A stretch of DNA of 6,650 nt from Veillonella sp. (GCF_019414865.1 NZ_DXLG01000087.1:1-6650); one strand, 5' to 3'; positions 1 through 5,776 are shown, numbered from the stretch's first letter. The notes: generated from the sequence alone by a model not told the origin. Numbers and translations: made by a program.

Positions 1-20
1 ATAATATATTGTGTAATGTC

Positions 21-60
21 GGTAAAACTCTTAATCGATTGGTGAAATTCGTAATCGTTT
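21..60. repeat. Tandem 20-bp direct repeat upstream of the first secreted-protein gene
   Basis: Positions 21-40 and 41-60 are two abutting 20-base units that match at 16 of 20 positions. Both start with GGT, carry AAA at unit positions 5-7 and share TAATCG near the 3' end. A further TAATG-like core occurs at 14-18. Two full helical turns between identical cores would place them on the same DNA face, as in direct-repeat sites of many response regulators. The unit ends just before the ribosome binding site at 63-70, so the repeat lies either in the promoter region or in the 5' leader. The window starts at base 1, so the true promoter may be cut off. The repeat is seen directly; a regulatory role is inferred. 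Confidence 0.5.
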
Positions 61-76
61 ATAAAGAGGAAAAAAT

Positions 77-742
77 ATGAGAAAAACAATGTACAAGTCC
101 GTTTTAGCTGTTATCGTTACTGGGCTACTATCTGTAGGAATGGCAACAGCAGAAACGGTGTATACTCCTGATACTAGAGATCAGTCTGTATCTACTAAAA
201 CACTTAAGCTAGGACATAATTTTAAAAATGTAGAGCCTAGAACTGACCATTTACAGTGGCACTTTCATGATTGGCCTATAGAGAATACACAAAAGGCGCA
301 TACTTTTAACGGACTTTTAAGAGAGGCAGCACAGAAGCTTCCATATGAGGTTAAGGCACCTAGCTATATCCCTTATGGTTATGAGGTCTATACAGTGCGT
401 CAAGACAAAAATAATGTATTAGAGGTTGTATACTTTATAAAAAATGCTCAAACATATAGAGATGGTAAGAAAAATCTCGGTAGTATTTTTGTTTATAGAA
501 TGGGCTATTCCGTGAACGATGTAAAAGATGTACCGTATGTTCCTGCTGAGTATAAGGACTTTGAATGGTCTGAACCAGGTGAATCCGGTGAAGTCTTTTA
601 TACCGGTGATCCAGCAGCACAATTGATTCGTAGCATTACGTGGACAAAGGACGGTATGGCATACTCTTTATTGTTCTTAGAACCTGTGAAATCAGTTGAT
701 GCGGAATTCTATAAGGAACATGTGGAGCCTATAAAAATATAG
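77..742 (+). CDS. Secreted protein with a single DUF4367-like domain, function unknown
   Basis: This is a 221-residue exported protein of unknown function. The ATG at 77 follows AAAGAGGA (63-70) at good spacing. Residues 1-25 form a Sec signal peptide: Arg/Lys at 2, 3 and 7, a hydrophobic core at about 8-22, and an A-T-A cleavage site before Glu26. The mature protein has no cysteine and no membrane anchor, so it should be periplasmic or extracellular. A hydrophilic, aromatic-rich stretch (about 26-88) precedes one globular domain (about 89-221). The domain contains PSYIPYGY (95-102), VLEVVY (114-119), YRMGYS (140-145), GEVFYTGD (171-178) and TWTKDGMAY (188-196). The P-x-Y-x-P-x-G-Y opening resembles the DUF4367 family, which is common in exported and anti-sigma-associated proteins. 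That assignment is from memory and only moderately sure. The next gene starts 67 bases downstream and encodes two copies of the same domain, so the pair is probably one transcription unit born by duplication. No catalytic motif is evident; binding or an envelope-related role is possible. Confidence 0.88.
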   Translation: MRKTMYKSVLAVIVTGLLSVGMATAETVYTPDTRDQSVSTKTLKLGHNFKNVEPRTDHLQWHFHDWPIENTQKAHTFNGLLREAAQKLPYEVKAPSYIPYGYEVYTVRQDKNNVLEVVYFIKNAQTYRDGKKNLGSIFVYRMGYSVNDVKDVPYVPAEYKDFEWSEPGESGEVFYTGDPAAQLIRSITWTKDGMAYSLLFLEPVKSVDAEFYKEHVEPIKI

Positions 743-809
743 ATAGATCACGTAGTGATTTACTTGGAATAAAGCGGAAACCTGTATAACCGCTCGAAGA
801 GGAGAGAAT

Positions 810-2135
810 ATGAAGAAAATAATAAGAGCTGCCATTTTATGTGCCACGATGGCTACAGCAGTAAGCACCTTTGGGGTACAGCCAGTTAGTGCTACATACC
901 CGTTAATAGATAAAAATGGTAACACTGTTCCTGTTGAACGAGATGTAGATAATCAGAAAATTATCGATGATAATCAAAAACTTATGGATCGTTATCTCTG
1001 GTATGATCAAGTTGGTGATAATGATATAGTTGAAACTAATATTGAAAGTGCCGTGCAGGAGTTTGGTTATCCATTACAAGTGCCGTCTTATATGCCTAAA
1101 GACTATGCAGTGCGCGATGTAAAGACTAAGGACCATGATGTATTAGAAATCGTATATACAGAAACGGGCCGTGATGGAGAATATGGTCCGAAATTAACCT
1201 TCTCTAATACAGATATTGTATATCGTATGGGGTGGGCTATCGATACAGTGATAACGCCTATATTAGAAAAGACAAATTATAATGCTAAGGATACAGTTAG
1301 CTTTACTACCCCTAATGGAATTTCTGTACATACGTTAGGTTATAGTAAAGACGCTATTCAAATCGCTTATTGGGAAAAAGATCACAAAGTGTATATGCTC
1401 TACTTTGCTTCTTCAAGAAACCAAAGCTTTGTAAGCAAAATTGTAGACTCTGTAGGTCCTGTGAGTAACGTAGCTGCTGATGATACTCGACTACGTGGTG
1501 ACCGCAATGATAAGCAAAATGTTGAAGAAAACGATGCGAAAAAGGTTAAACAAAATGATGACCCGGATTGGCCTCCTTATGAAACGATTGGGTTACCATT
1601 GCGTACACATACGAATTCTGTGTGGCCTATACTTACGAGCAAAACCATCGGTTTACCTAGCGGTGTAATTAATGCATCTCATAAGATGTCCTATGACGTA
1701 TCTGTACCAAGTTATTTACCGTTTGGCTATACATACTATGCTACACATTTTTATGACAATGATGTATTAGAAACTGTATATTGGAAGCAAGGTGAAGAGT
1801 ATCAAGAGCGCAGCGGTCGTTGGGTAAATCATACTATGGTCTTCCGCATGAGCTACTCTATGGATACTGTATGGCCTGAAGAATATATCCCATGGGAGTA
1901 CCATGACGTACAGTGGAGCGACTCCACTCCAATAGGGGAGGTTCAATATACAGGGGATGTAGATAAGGGCTTAGTGCGCAGTGTTACGTGGTACAAGGAT
2001 AATATGGCGTATTTCTTGTTCTTCCAAGTGCCTGTGAAAGCATCTGAAGCAGACTTTTATAGAAATCATGTAGTGCCATTAAAAGATATCGATCCAAGTC
2101 GTACAGACTTAATTGGTGTAAAAACGATTCGTTAA
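810..2135 (+). CDS. Secreted protein with two tandem DUF4367-like domains, paralogue of its upstream neighbour
   Basis: This is a 441-residue exported protein of unknown function. The ATG at 810 follows a strong purine-rich site, GAAGAGGAG (796-804). A signal peptide spans about residues 1-28 (KK at 2-3, hydrophobic core, V-S-A before Thr29). The only cysteine, Cys11, lies inside it and is not a lipobox. Domain 1 (about 78-216) has VPSYMPKDY (91-99), VLEIVY (111-116), YRMGWAIDTV (138-147) and YWEKDHKVYMLYF (187-199). A charged, Asp/Asn/Lys-rich linker (about 221-255) and a Pro/Trp/Thr-rich stretch (252-285) follow. Domain 2 (about 291-427) has VPSYLPFGY (299-307), VLETVY (319-324), FRMSYSMDTV (345-354), GEVQYTGD (376-383) and TWYKDNMAYFLFF (393-405). 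Domain 2 is clearly closer to the single domain of the upstream protein than to domain 1: both end with a shared GEV-x-YTGD / TW-x-KD-x-MAY / PVK / FY-x-x-HV-x-P pattern. A bidirectional terminator follows. The fold assignment is a resemblance only. Confidence 0.88.
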   Translation: MKKIIRAAILCATMATAVSTFGVQPVSATYPLIDKNGNTVPVERDVDNQKIIDDNQKLMDRYLWYDQVGDNDIVETNIESAVQEFGYPLQVPSYMPKDYAVRDVKTKDHDVLEIVYTETGRDGEYGPKLTFSNTDIVYRMGWAIDTVITPILEKTNYNAKDTVSFTTPNGISVHTLGYSKDAIQIAYWEKDHKVYMLYFASSRNQSFVSKIVDSVGPVSNVAADDTRLRGDRNDKQNVEENDAKKVKQNDDPDWPPYETIGLPLRTHTNSVWPILTSKTIGLPSGVINASHKMSYDVSVPSYLPFGYTYYATHFYDNDVLETVYWKQGEEYQERSGRWVNHTMVFRMSYSMDTVWPEEYIPWEYHDVQWSDSTPIGEVQYTGDVDKGLVRSVTWYKDNMAYFLFFQVPVKASEADFYRNHVVPLKDIDPSRTDLIGVKTIR

Positions 2136-2151
2136 TACTAAATAGTAATAA

Positions 2152-2205
2152 AAAAGAACCTATCTCCTAGATATTTTACTAATATCTTTAGAGATAGGTT
2201 CTTTT
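2152..2205. terminator. Long bidirectional intrinsic terminator between convergent genes
   Basis: A 15-bp perfect stem pairs 2152-2166 with 2191-2205. It continues inward through GATATT (2170-2175) with AATATC (2181-2186), leaving a five-base loop. The outer arms are A-rich on the left and T-rich on the right, so either strand gives a hairpin followed by a U run. It lies 16 bases after the stop of the secreted-protein gene and 9 bases beyond the stop of the minus-strand permease gene, so it can serve both. Confidence 0.9.
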
Positions 2206-2214
2206 AGTTATTAA

Positions 2215-3582
2215 TTAGAAGAATACGTAGCGGATGATAACGAGTACCGCTAATACGTACATAATCCAGTTAACCTCTTTTGCACGACCTGCAATAATTT
2301 TGAGTAGAGGGTATGCAATAAGACCTGCAGAGATACCATTAGCGATGCTGTATGTGAACGGCATCAAAACGATAACGAGGAATGCAGGGAAGCCTTCTGT
2401 CCAATCATCGAAGTCAATATTGCGGATAGCACCTAACATAAGGGCACCAACGATGATAAGAACAGGAGATGTGGCTGCATTTGGCACCAAGGATACGATT
2501 GGAGCTAAGAACAAGCAGATTAAGAACAATACGCCTGTTGTAACAGCTGTTAAGCCTGTACGGCCACCAGCACCTACACCTGCCGCACTTTCAACGAAAG
2601 CAGTAATCGTAGAAGTACCGAGCAATGCACCAGTACTAACGCCGATAGCATCGACAGTCATGGCTTTACCAAGACCTGGGAATTTACCAGATTTAGGATC
2701 TGCAATTTTCGCCTCTGTAGCAGTACCGATCAAAGTACCCATAGAGTCGAACAATTCTACGAAGGTGAAGGAGAAGATAATCGTGATTAAGCCCATGTGG
2801 AGCGCACCAGGAATATCTAATTGAAGGAATGCTGCTTTAGAGAAATCAGGCACTGCTAATACAGTGAAGTTCTCAGGCATTGTGGAAAGGCCAGTAGCAT
2901 AGGATACAATTGTTGTTACTACCACACCAATCAAGAGGGAACCTTGAATTTTACGAGCCATCAATAGAGCTGTAAAGATGAGGGAGAATAGAGCCAACAA
3001 TGTTTCACCATTGTGCAAATTACCGAGCGTCAAGAGTGCCTCGGATGCTGGAGGTACTAAATTACCATGTGTTTGCACAACTTGGCCTAAGGAGTTTGGA
3101 GACAAACTAATAGAGATTGCCATCAAGCCGGATAATTTTAAGCCGATGATAGCGATGAAGAGGCCGATACCAACAGTAATAGCAACCTTCATAGAGGCTG
3201 GGATGCCTTCAACGATCATTTGGCGTATCGACGTAAGTGTTAATACGAGGAATACGAGACCGGAGATAAATACAGCACCCAATGCTGTTTGCCAGGACAC
3301 GCCCATACCGAGAACTACGGTAAAGGAGTAAAAGGCTAAGAGGCCAACCCCTGGAGCGAGGGCGATAGGATAGTTTACGAATAAACCCATAGCAATCGTT
3401 ACAAGGCCACCACCTAAGGCTGTAGCGATGAGGACTGCGTCTTTATCCATCCCTGCAAGACTAAGAATGTTAGGCGCTAAGAATAGGATGTACGCCATCG
3501 TGATAAACGTAGTAATACCTGCTAAAATTTCGGTTTTAACAGTGGTACCGCGCTCACTGAGTTGAAATAGTTTATCTAACAT
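2215..3582 (-). CDS. NCS2/AzgA-type purine nucleobase permease (PbuG/GhxP/AdeP-like)
   Basis: This 455-residue inner-membrane protein probably takes up adenine, guanine and/or hypoxanthine by proton symport for purine salvage. It is full length for the family and starts with the typical amphipathic opening (ERGTTVKTEILAG, residues 10-22), then about 12-14 hydrophobic segments. Family signatures: YPIALAPG at 71-78; FVELFDSMGTLIG at 274-286 (Glu276, Asp279); GTSTITAFVESAAGVGAGGR at 322-341 (Glu331); and a C-terminal MPFTYSIANGISAG at 407-420. The Glu276-to-Glu331 distance of 55 equals that between the substrate residues Asp339 and Glu394 that I recall for fungal AzgA, which supports the alignment. 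Oddity: the usual GMGLN motif reads GVGLL, with Leu82 (codon TTA, plus-strand 3337-3339) in place of the conserved Asn. The start is backed by GGGAGGGT (3592-3599). It is divergent from the Rrf2 regulator gene. The leader is too short for a purine riboswitch and none is seen. Which purine it prefers cannot be told from sequence. Confidence 0.93.
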   Translation of the reverse strand: MLDKLFQLSERGTTVKTEILAGITTFITMAYILFLAPNILSLAGMDKDAVLIATALGGGLVTIAMGLFVNYPIALAPGVGLLAFYSFTVVLGMGVSWQTALGAVFISGLVFLVLTLTSIRQMIVEGIPASMKVAITVGIGLFIAIIGLKLSGLMAISISLSPNSLGQVVQTHGNLVPPASEALLTLGNLHNGETLLALFSLIFTALLMARKIQGSLLIGVVVTTIVSYATGLSTMPENFTVLAVPDFSKAAFLQLDIPGALHMGLITIIFSFTFVELFDSMGTLIGTATEAKIADPKSGKFPGLGKAMTVDAIGVSTGALLGTSTITAFVESAAGVGAGGRTGLTAVTTGVLFLICLFLAPIVSLVPNAATSPVLIIVGALMLGAIRNIDFDDWTEGFPAFLVIVLMPFTYSIANGISAGLIAYPLLKIIAGRAKEVNWIMYVLAVLVIIRYVFF

Positions 3583-3613
3583 TAGATAACACCCTCCCGA
3601 TATGAAATTAAAA

Positions 3614-3619
3614 ATTATA
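3614..3619 (-). promoter_or_regulatory. Alternative -10 hexamer for the purine permease gene
   Basis: Read on the minus strand this is a perfect TATAAT, 31 bases before the permease ATG. A 17-base spacer leads to a poor -35 (ATATCG, 2 of 6 matches). Transcription would start near 3607 and still include the GGGAGGGT site. It competes with the extended -10 at 3649-3657 as the permease promoter. The hexamer may be chance in AT-rich DNA. Confidence 0.3.
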
Positions 3620-3645
3620 TCTGAATGAAAATATTTCGATATATG

Positions 3646-3698
3646 TATAGTGTATCATATTTCCCACCATTTTTTGTATGAATTTATGATATACTATA
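3646..3698. promoter_or_regulatory. Mirrored divergent promoter/operator: 14-bp inverted repeat with a -10 in each arm
   Basis: The left arm 3646-3659 (TATAGTGTATCATA) and the right arm 3685-3698 (TATGATATACTATA) are reverse complements at 13 of 14 positions, separated by 25 bases. Each arm contains an extended -10 element facing outward. On the plus strand this is TG-A-TATACT (3687-3695), giving a start near 3702 and a leader of about 28 bases for the regulator gene. On the minus strand it is TG-A-TACACT (3649-3657), giving a start near 3642 and a leader of about 60 bases for the permease. No good -35 is visible for either, which fits extended -10 promoters. The symmetry could equally be a binding site for the Rrf2-type product of the gene at 3730, which would allow one protein to repress both genes. 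The repeat is seen directly; both roles are inferred. Confidence 0.55.
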
Positions 3699-3729
3699 AA
3701 TATATTATGAATGACTTAGAGGTTAACTT

Positions 3730-4149
3730 ATGAAAATATCTACTAAAGGGCGCTATGCTCTACGGATATTGGCGGATATTGCAGAGCACGGGGTAGAAAA
3801 AAATGTACCAATTCGTGAAATTGCAGAACGCCAAGGATTTTCCGATAAATACTTAGAGGGGATTGTATCTCGCTTATCCTCCGCTGGCCTCGTTAAAAGT
3901 GGACGTGGTAAATACGGTGGATATCGCTTGGTGAAATCGCCTGCTGAATACAATGTATATGAAATTTTATATGCTGCAGAGGACTCCATTGCTCTCGTAT
4001 CTTGTTTAGAAGATGATGTTGAGCCATGTCCTATGTTTAATGATTGCTTGACTGCTCCTTTGTGGCAGTACTTGCAAGATGAATTCCGTCACGTTATGGA
4101 ACGCGTATCCTTACAAGATGTAATGGATCATAAATTTCCAACGGAATAA
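3730..4149 (+). CDS. Rrf2-family transcriptional regulator with probable Fe-S cysteine triad
   Basis: This 139-residue cytoplasmic DNA-binding regulator has the usual Rrf2 length and opening (MKISTKGRYALRILADIA, residues 1-18). The winged helix-turn-helix covers about residues 26-70: the turn and recognition helix are at PIREIAERQGFSDKYLEGIV (27-46), and the wing at GRGKYGGYRL (58-67). Cys92, Cys100 and Cys106 form a C-x7-C-x5-C triad in the region where IscR and NsrR bind their cluster (C-x5-C-x5-C there), followed by a Trp at 112. This suggests a redox-, iron- or nitric-oxide-sensitive switch rather than a CymR-type regulator without these cysteines. No iscS/iscU or cysteine-biosynthesis gene is beside it, so it is not clearly IscR. 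The ATG at 3730 follows AGAGG (3718-3722). It is divergent from the purine permease and 93 bases upstream of a co-oriented MFS pump, both possible targets. Its own promoter lies in the symmetrical repeat at 3646-3698, so autoregulation is plausible. Confidence 0.92.
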   Translation: MKISTKGRYALRILADIAEHGVEKNVPIREIAERQGFSDKYLEGIVSRLSSAGLVKSGRGKYGGYRLVKSPAEYNVYEILYAAEDSIALVSCLEDDVEPCPMFNDCLTAPLWQYLQDEFRHVMERVSLQDVMDHKFPTE

Positions 4150-4154
4150 ATGAG

Positions 4155-4186
4155 AGAGTCGCGTTTTATATGCGGCTCTTATTTAT
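4155..4186 (+). terminator. Probable weak intrinsic terminator after the Rrf2 gene
   Basis: AGAGTCGC (4155-4162) pairs with GCGGCTCT (4172-4179) with one T-G wobble. A nine-base A/T-rich loop separates the arms, and a broken T tract (TATTTAT, 4180-4186) follows. It begins six bases after the regulator's stop. The poor U run suggests partial read-through into the MFS gene. Confidence 0.6.
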
Positions 4187-4191
4187 ATAGC

Positions 4192-4225
4192 ATATAAAAG
4201 TATATTACTATATATACTTTTATAT
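4192..4225. promoter_or_regulatory. Perfect 14-bp inverted repeat just before the MFS pump gene (candidate operator)
   Basis: ATATAAAAGTATAT (4192-4205) and ATATACTTTTATAT (4212-4225) are exact reverse complements separated by six bases. The repeat ends three bases before the ribosome binding site AAAGGAGG (4229-4236). It contains TATACT (4213-4218), the same -10-like hexamer used in the regulator promoter, although no matching -35 is clear. As a protein site it fits a dimeric repressor of the pump, possibly the neighbouring Rrf2 protein. As RNA it would form an all-A/U hairpin close to the ribosome binding site. Transcription initiated upstream would carry this hairpin; initiation inside it would not. 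Confidence 0.5.
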
Positions 4226-4242
4226 ATGAAAGGAGGCAAAGG

Positions 4243-5475
4243 ATGAGCACAACTGCATATGATTCTCGTGGTGGCATGCGCAATGTATGGATTATTACAG
4301 CTGCCATGACGGTACTGGCGATATGTTACACCATGATCATTCCGTTTTTGCCTATCTATCTTTTAGAATTAGGTGTGCCGAAGGCTGATGTAGCACTTTG
4401 GTCAGGCCTCGTTTTCGGTATTACCTTCCTCATTGCGGGCATTATGGCTCCTATATGGGGGAAGATTGCGGATAATAAAGGTAAAAAACGGATGGCTTTG
4501 CGCGCCGGCTTTGCCATTGCCATCTGTTATGTATTAATTGGTTTAGTTACAGACCAATATCAACTACTCATGGGGCGTGCGCTCGTTGGTTTTGCCAATG
4601 GGTTCTATCCAGCGGCGATGACCATGGTATCCCTCAGTGTTGATGAGAAACAGGTTGGTCGAGCTCTAGGCATCTTCCAAACGGGACTTATCTTGGGTAA
4701 TGTCATCGGTCCATTTTTAGGTGGCGCCGTTGAAAGTGTAGTAGGCATGCGCCCTGTGTTTTATGTATCTGGTATCGCTGTATTTATTGCGACATTGGCC
4801 GTATTGTTCTTTGTGAAAGAACCAAAATTACATGCTAAAGGTGCTGATGGAAAGGAACAGCCGGTTCAACCTACTAAATCTACATCGCTACGTGAAGACT
4901 TTAAAGCTGTTCAACAACAGCCAGTATTAGTACGATTGCTTTGGATTTTCTTCTTTATGCAATGTGCTATCATGATGTTGCAACCTATCTTGGCCCTCTA
5001 TGTCGGGGATATGCAAGGTACCATGGAAGGGGCGGCTATGATCTCTGGTACAATCCTTAGTATCGGCGGCTTAGCAGGATCCTTGACGACAAATCTATGG
5101 GTTCGCCTTGGTGAACGCCGTGGCTACTTTAAGACCATATCCTACTGTATGATGGGGAGTGGTATCGTCCTCTTACTTCAAAGCTTGCCAGTGGGCATTT
5201 GGTGGTTTGGTATTTTACAAGTCTTAATAGGCTCTTGTATTGTAGGCATTAATCCATCCTTGAGTGCAGCTGTAACACTCAATACAGATCCAAGCTTTAG
5301 AGGTCGCATGTTTGGTATGACAACAACAGCTCAACAATTTGGTTCTATGGTAGGCCCTGTATTTGCTAGTATTGTATCTACTTATGTTGGTATATCCTAT
5401 GTATTTAGTATTACCGGCTTGCTATTACTATATATGGGCTTCCAATCTCGAAAACTATCCATGCAACATGATTAA
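4243..5475 (+). CDS. MFS drug:H+ antiporter, DHA1 family, PmrA-like
   Basis: This 410-residue inner-membrane protein is a proton-driven exporter, probably of drugs or other small amphipathic compounds. Twelve hydrophobic segments are split 6+6 by a hydrophilic loop at about 192-226. Motif A follows TM2 as GKIADNKGKKRM (73-84). TM4 starts with the motif B-like LMGRALVGFANG (109-120, Arg112). The antiporter-specific motif C in TM5 is GLILGNVIGPFLGG (148-161). Motif C marks exporters as opposed to uptake carriers. A second-half echo of motif A is weak (LWVRLGERRGYFK, 285-297). Overall pattern and length recall PmrA of pneumococcus and YttB of Bacillus. The ATG at 4243 follows an ideal AAAGGAGG. 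It sits downstream of the Rrf2 gene and behind a perfect inverted repeat, so it is likely inducible. A strong terminator makes it the last gene of its unit. The substrate cannot be predicted. Confidence 0.92.
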   Translation: MSTTAYDSRGGMRNVWIITAAMTVLAICYTMIIPFLPIYLLELGVPKADVALWSGLVFGITFLIAGIMAPIWGKIADNKGKKRMALRAGFAIAICYVLIGLVTDQYQLLMGRALVGFANGFYPAAMTMVSLSVDEKQVGRALGIFQTGLILGNVIGPFLGGAVESVVGMRPVFYVSGIAVFIATLAVLFFVKEPKLHAKGADGKEQPVQPTKSTSLREDFKAVQQQPVLVRLLWIFFFMQCAIMMLQPILALYVGDMQGTMEGAAMISGTILSIGGLAGSLTTNLWVRLGERRGYFKTISYCMMGSGIVLLLQSLPVGIWWFGILQVLIGSCIVGINPSLSAAVTLNTDPSFRGRMFGMTTTAQQFGSMVGPVFASIVSTYVGISYVFSITGLLLLYMGFQSRKLSMQHD

Positions 5476-5479
5476 CATT

Positions 5480-5530
5480 AAAAAGATACCTTACTTAACT
5501 ATTACAGTAGTTGAGCAAGGTATCTTTTTT
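5480..5530 (+). terminator. Strong intrinsic terminator after the MFS gene
   Basis: A long hairpin pairs AAAAAGATACCTT (5480-5492) with AAGGTATCTTTTT (5517-5529). After one A-C mismatch it continues with CTTAACTA (5494-5501) against TAGTTGAG (5508-5515), and has a six-base loop. Six T residues (5525-5530) end it. The A run on the left could also support termination on the minus strand, though no minus-strand gene is seen downstream. Confidence 0.9.
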
Positions 5531-5701
5531 AGTATAACTAGTATTGTAAGGTTCATATAATATAATTATATTTTATTAGTCTTAAGGTTTTGGGCATAAC
5601 AAAAATTGATGCTAATCGTTAATCTAAGAATACTGTTTTAGTGCATAATAACAGGCTTTCATACATTTTTAGTGAATAGCAATCCAATATAGGCTGATTG
5701 A
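5531..5701. other. Gene-free AT-rich spacer before aroD
   Basis: With the promoter and leader that follow, the gene-free interval runs to 5781, about 250 bases. No coding frame on either strand has both a ribosome binding site and useful length; a ten-codon frame from the ATG at 5610 has no such site. A perfect 14-base palindrome (AATATAATTATATT) lies at 5559-5572, overlapping two TATAAT hexamers (5556-5561, 5561-5566) that lack a -35. The rest (about 5580-5670) shows no strong repeat, hairpin or known riboswitch pattern. A small RNA cannot be excluded, but nothing supports one. Confidence 0.6.
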
Positions 5702-5706
5702 TTGCT
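5678..5706. repeat. Imperfect inverted repeat overlapping the aroD promoter
   Basis: AGCAATC (5678-5684) and GATTGCT (5700-5706) are exact reverse complements. Pairing extends inward by AAT/ATT if one C at 5685 is bulged, leaving a loop of about eight bases. The right arm overlaps the candidate -35 hexamer at 5702-5707, a position suited to an operator. The right arm is followed by a few T residues, so a weak terminator is the other reading. Confidence 0.35.
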
Positions 5707-5730
5707 TTTACAAAAATATTGGTATATAGT
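5702..5730 (+). promoter_or_regulatory. Candidate sigma-70-type promoter for aroD
   Basis: A -35-like TTGCTT (5702-5707) and a -10-like TATAGT (5725-5730, 5 of 6 matches) are separated by 17 bases. Transcription would begin near 5737, giving a leader of about 45 bases before the aroD ATG. The -35 match is only moderate. As aroD follows a strong terminator, it needs its own promoter, and this is the best match in the interval. Confidence 0.45.
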
Positions 5731-5769
5731 TAGTTTAAGGTAAGTCATTTGTCTCACCTTGTGGGACGG

Positions 5770-5776
5770 AAAGGAG
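5770..5776 (+). promoter_or_regulatory. Ribosome binding site that sets the aroD start
   Basis: AAAGGAG lies five bases before the ATG at 5782. The open frame could extend to a TTG at 5749, but that codon has no purine-rich site ahead of it, and the extension would place this ideal site inside the coding region. The ATG at 5782 is therefore preferred. Confidence 0.85.

Noticed and set aside
746..793. Small hairpins between the two secreted-protein genes (ATCAC/GTGAT at 747-759, GCGG/CCGC at 774-793)
   Set aside because: The stems are only 4-5 bp with no T run, so they do not support a terminator. The two genes are better read as one unit.
842..842. Cys11 of the double-domain protein as a lipoprotein lipobox
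   Set aside because: The hydrophobic segment before Cys11 is too short, the -3 to -1 residues (A-I-L) do not fit a lipobox, and a good signal peptidase I site occurs at residues 26-28.
1480..1668. Plus-strand 62-codon open frame inside the double-domain secreted gene
   Set aside because: It is an overlapping frame within the charged linker region of a well-supported gene, with no convincing ribosome binding site and no recognisable protein features.
2234..2824. Long plus-strand open frame (196 codons) opposite the purine permease
   Set aside because: It is the antisense shadow of a clear NCS2 permease gene. Its composition is what reversed membrane-protein codons give, and it lacks a ribosome binding site. 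The same applies to 2978-3331.
3583..3729. Purine riboswitch before the permease gene, as in Bacillus pbuG
   Set aside because: The likely leader is only about 25-60 bases, has no G-box aptamer-like helices and no terminator before the start codon.
5363..5560. Plus-strand 65-codon frame running past the end of the MFS gene
   Set aside because: It is out of frame with the pump, runs straight through the strong terminator hairpin, and has no translation signal.
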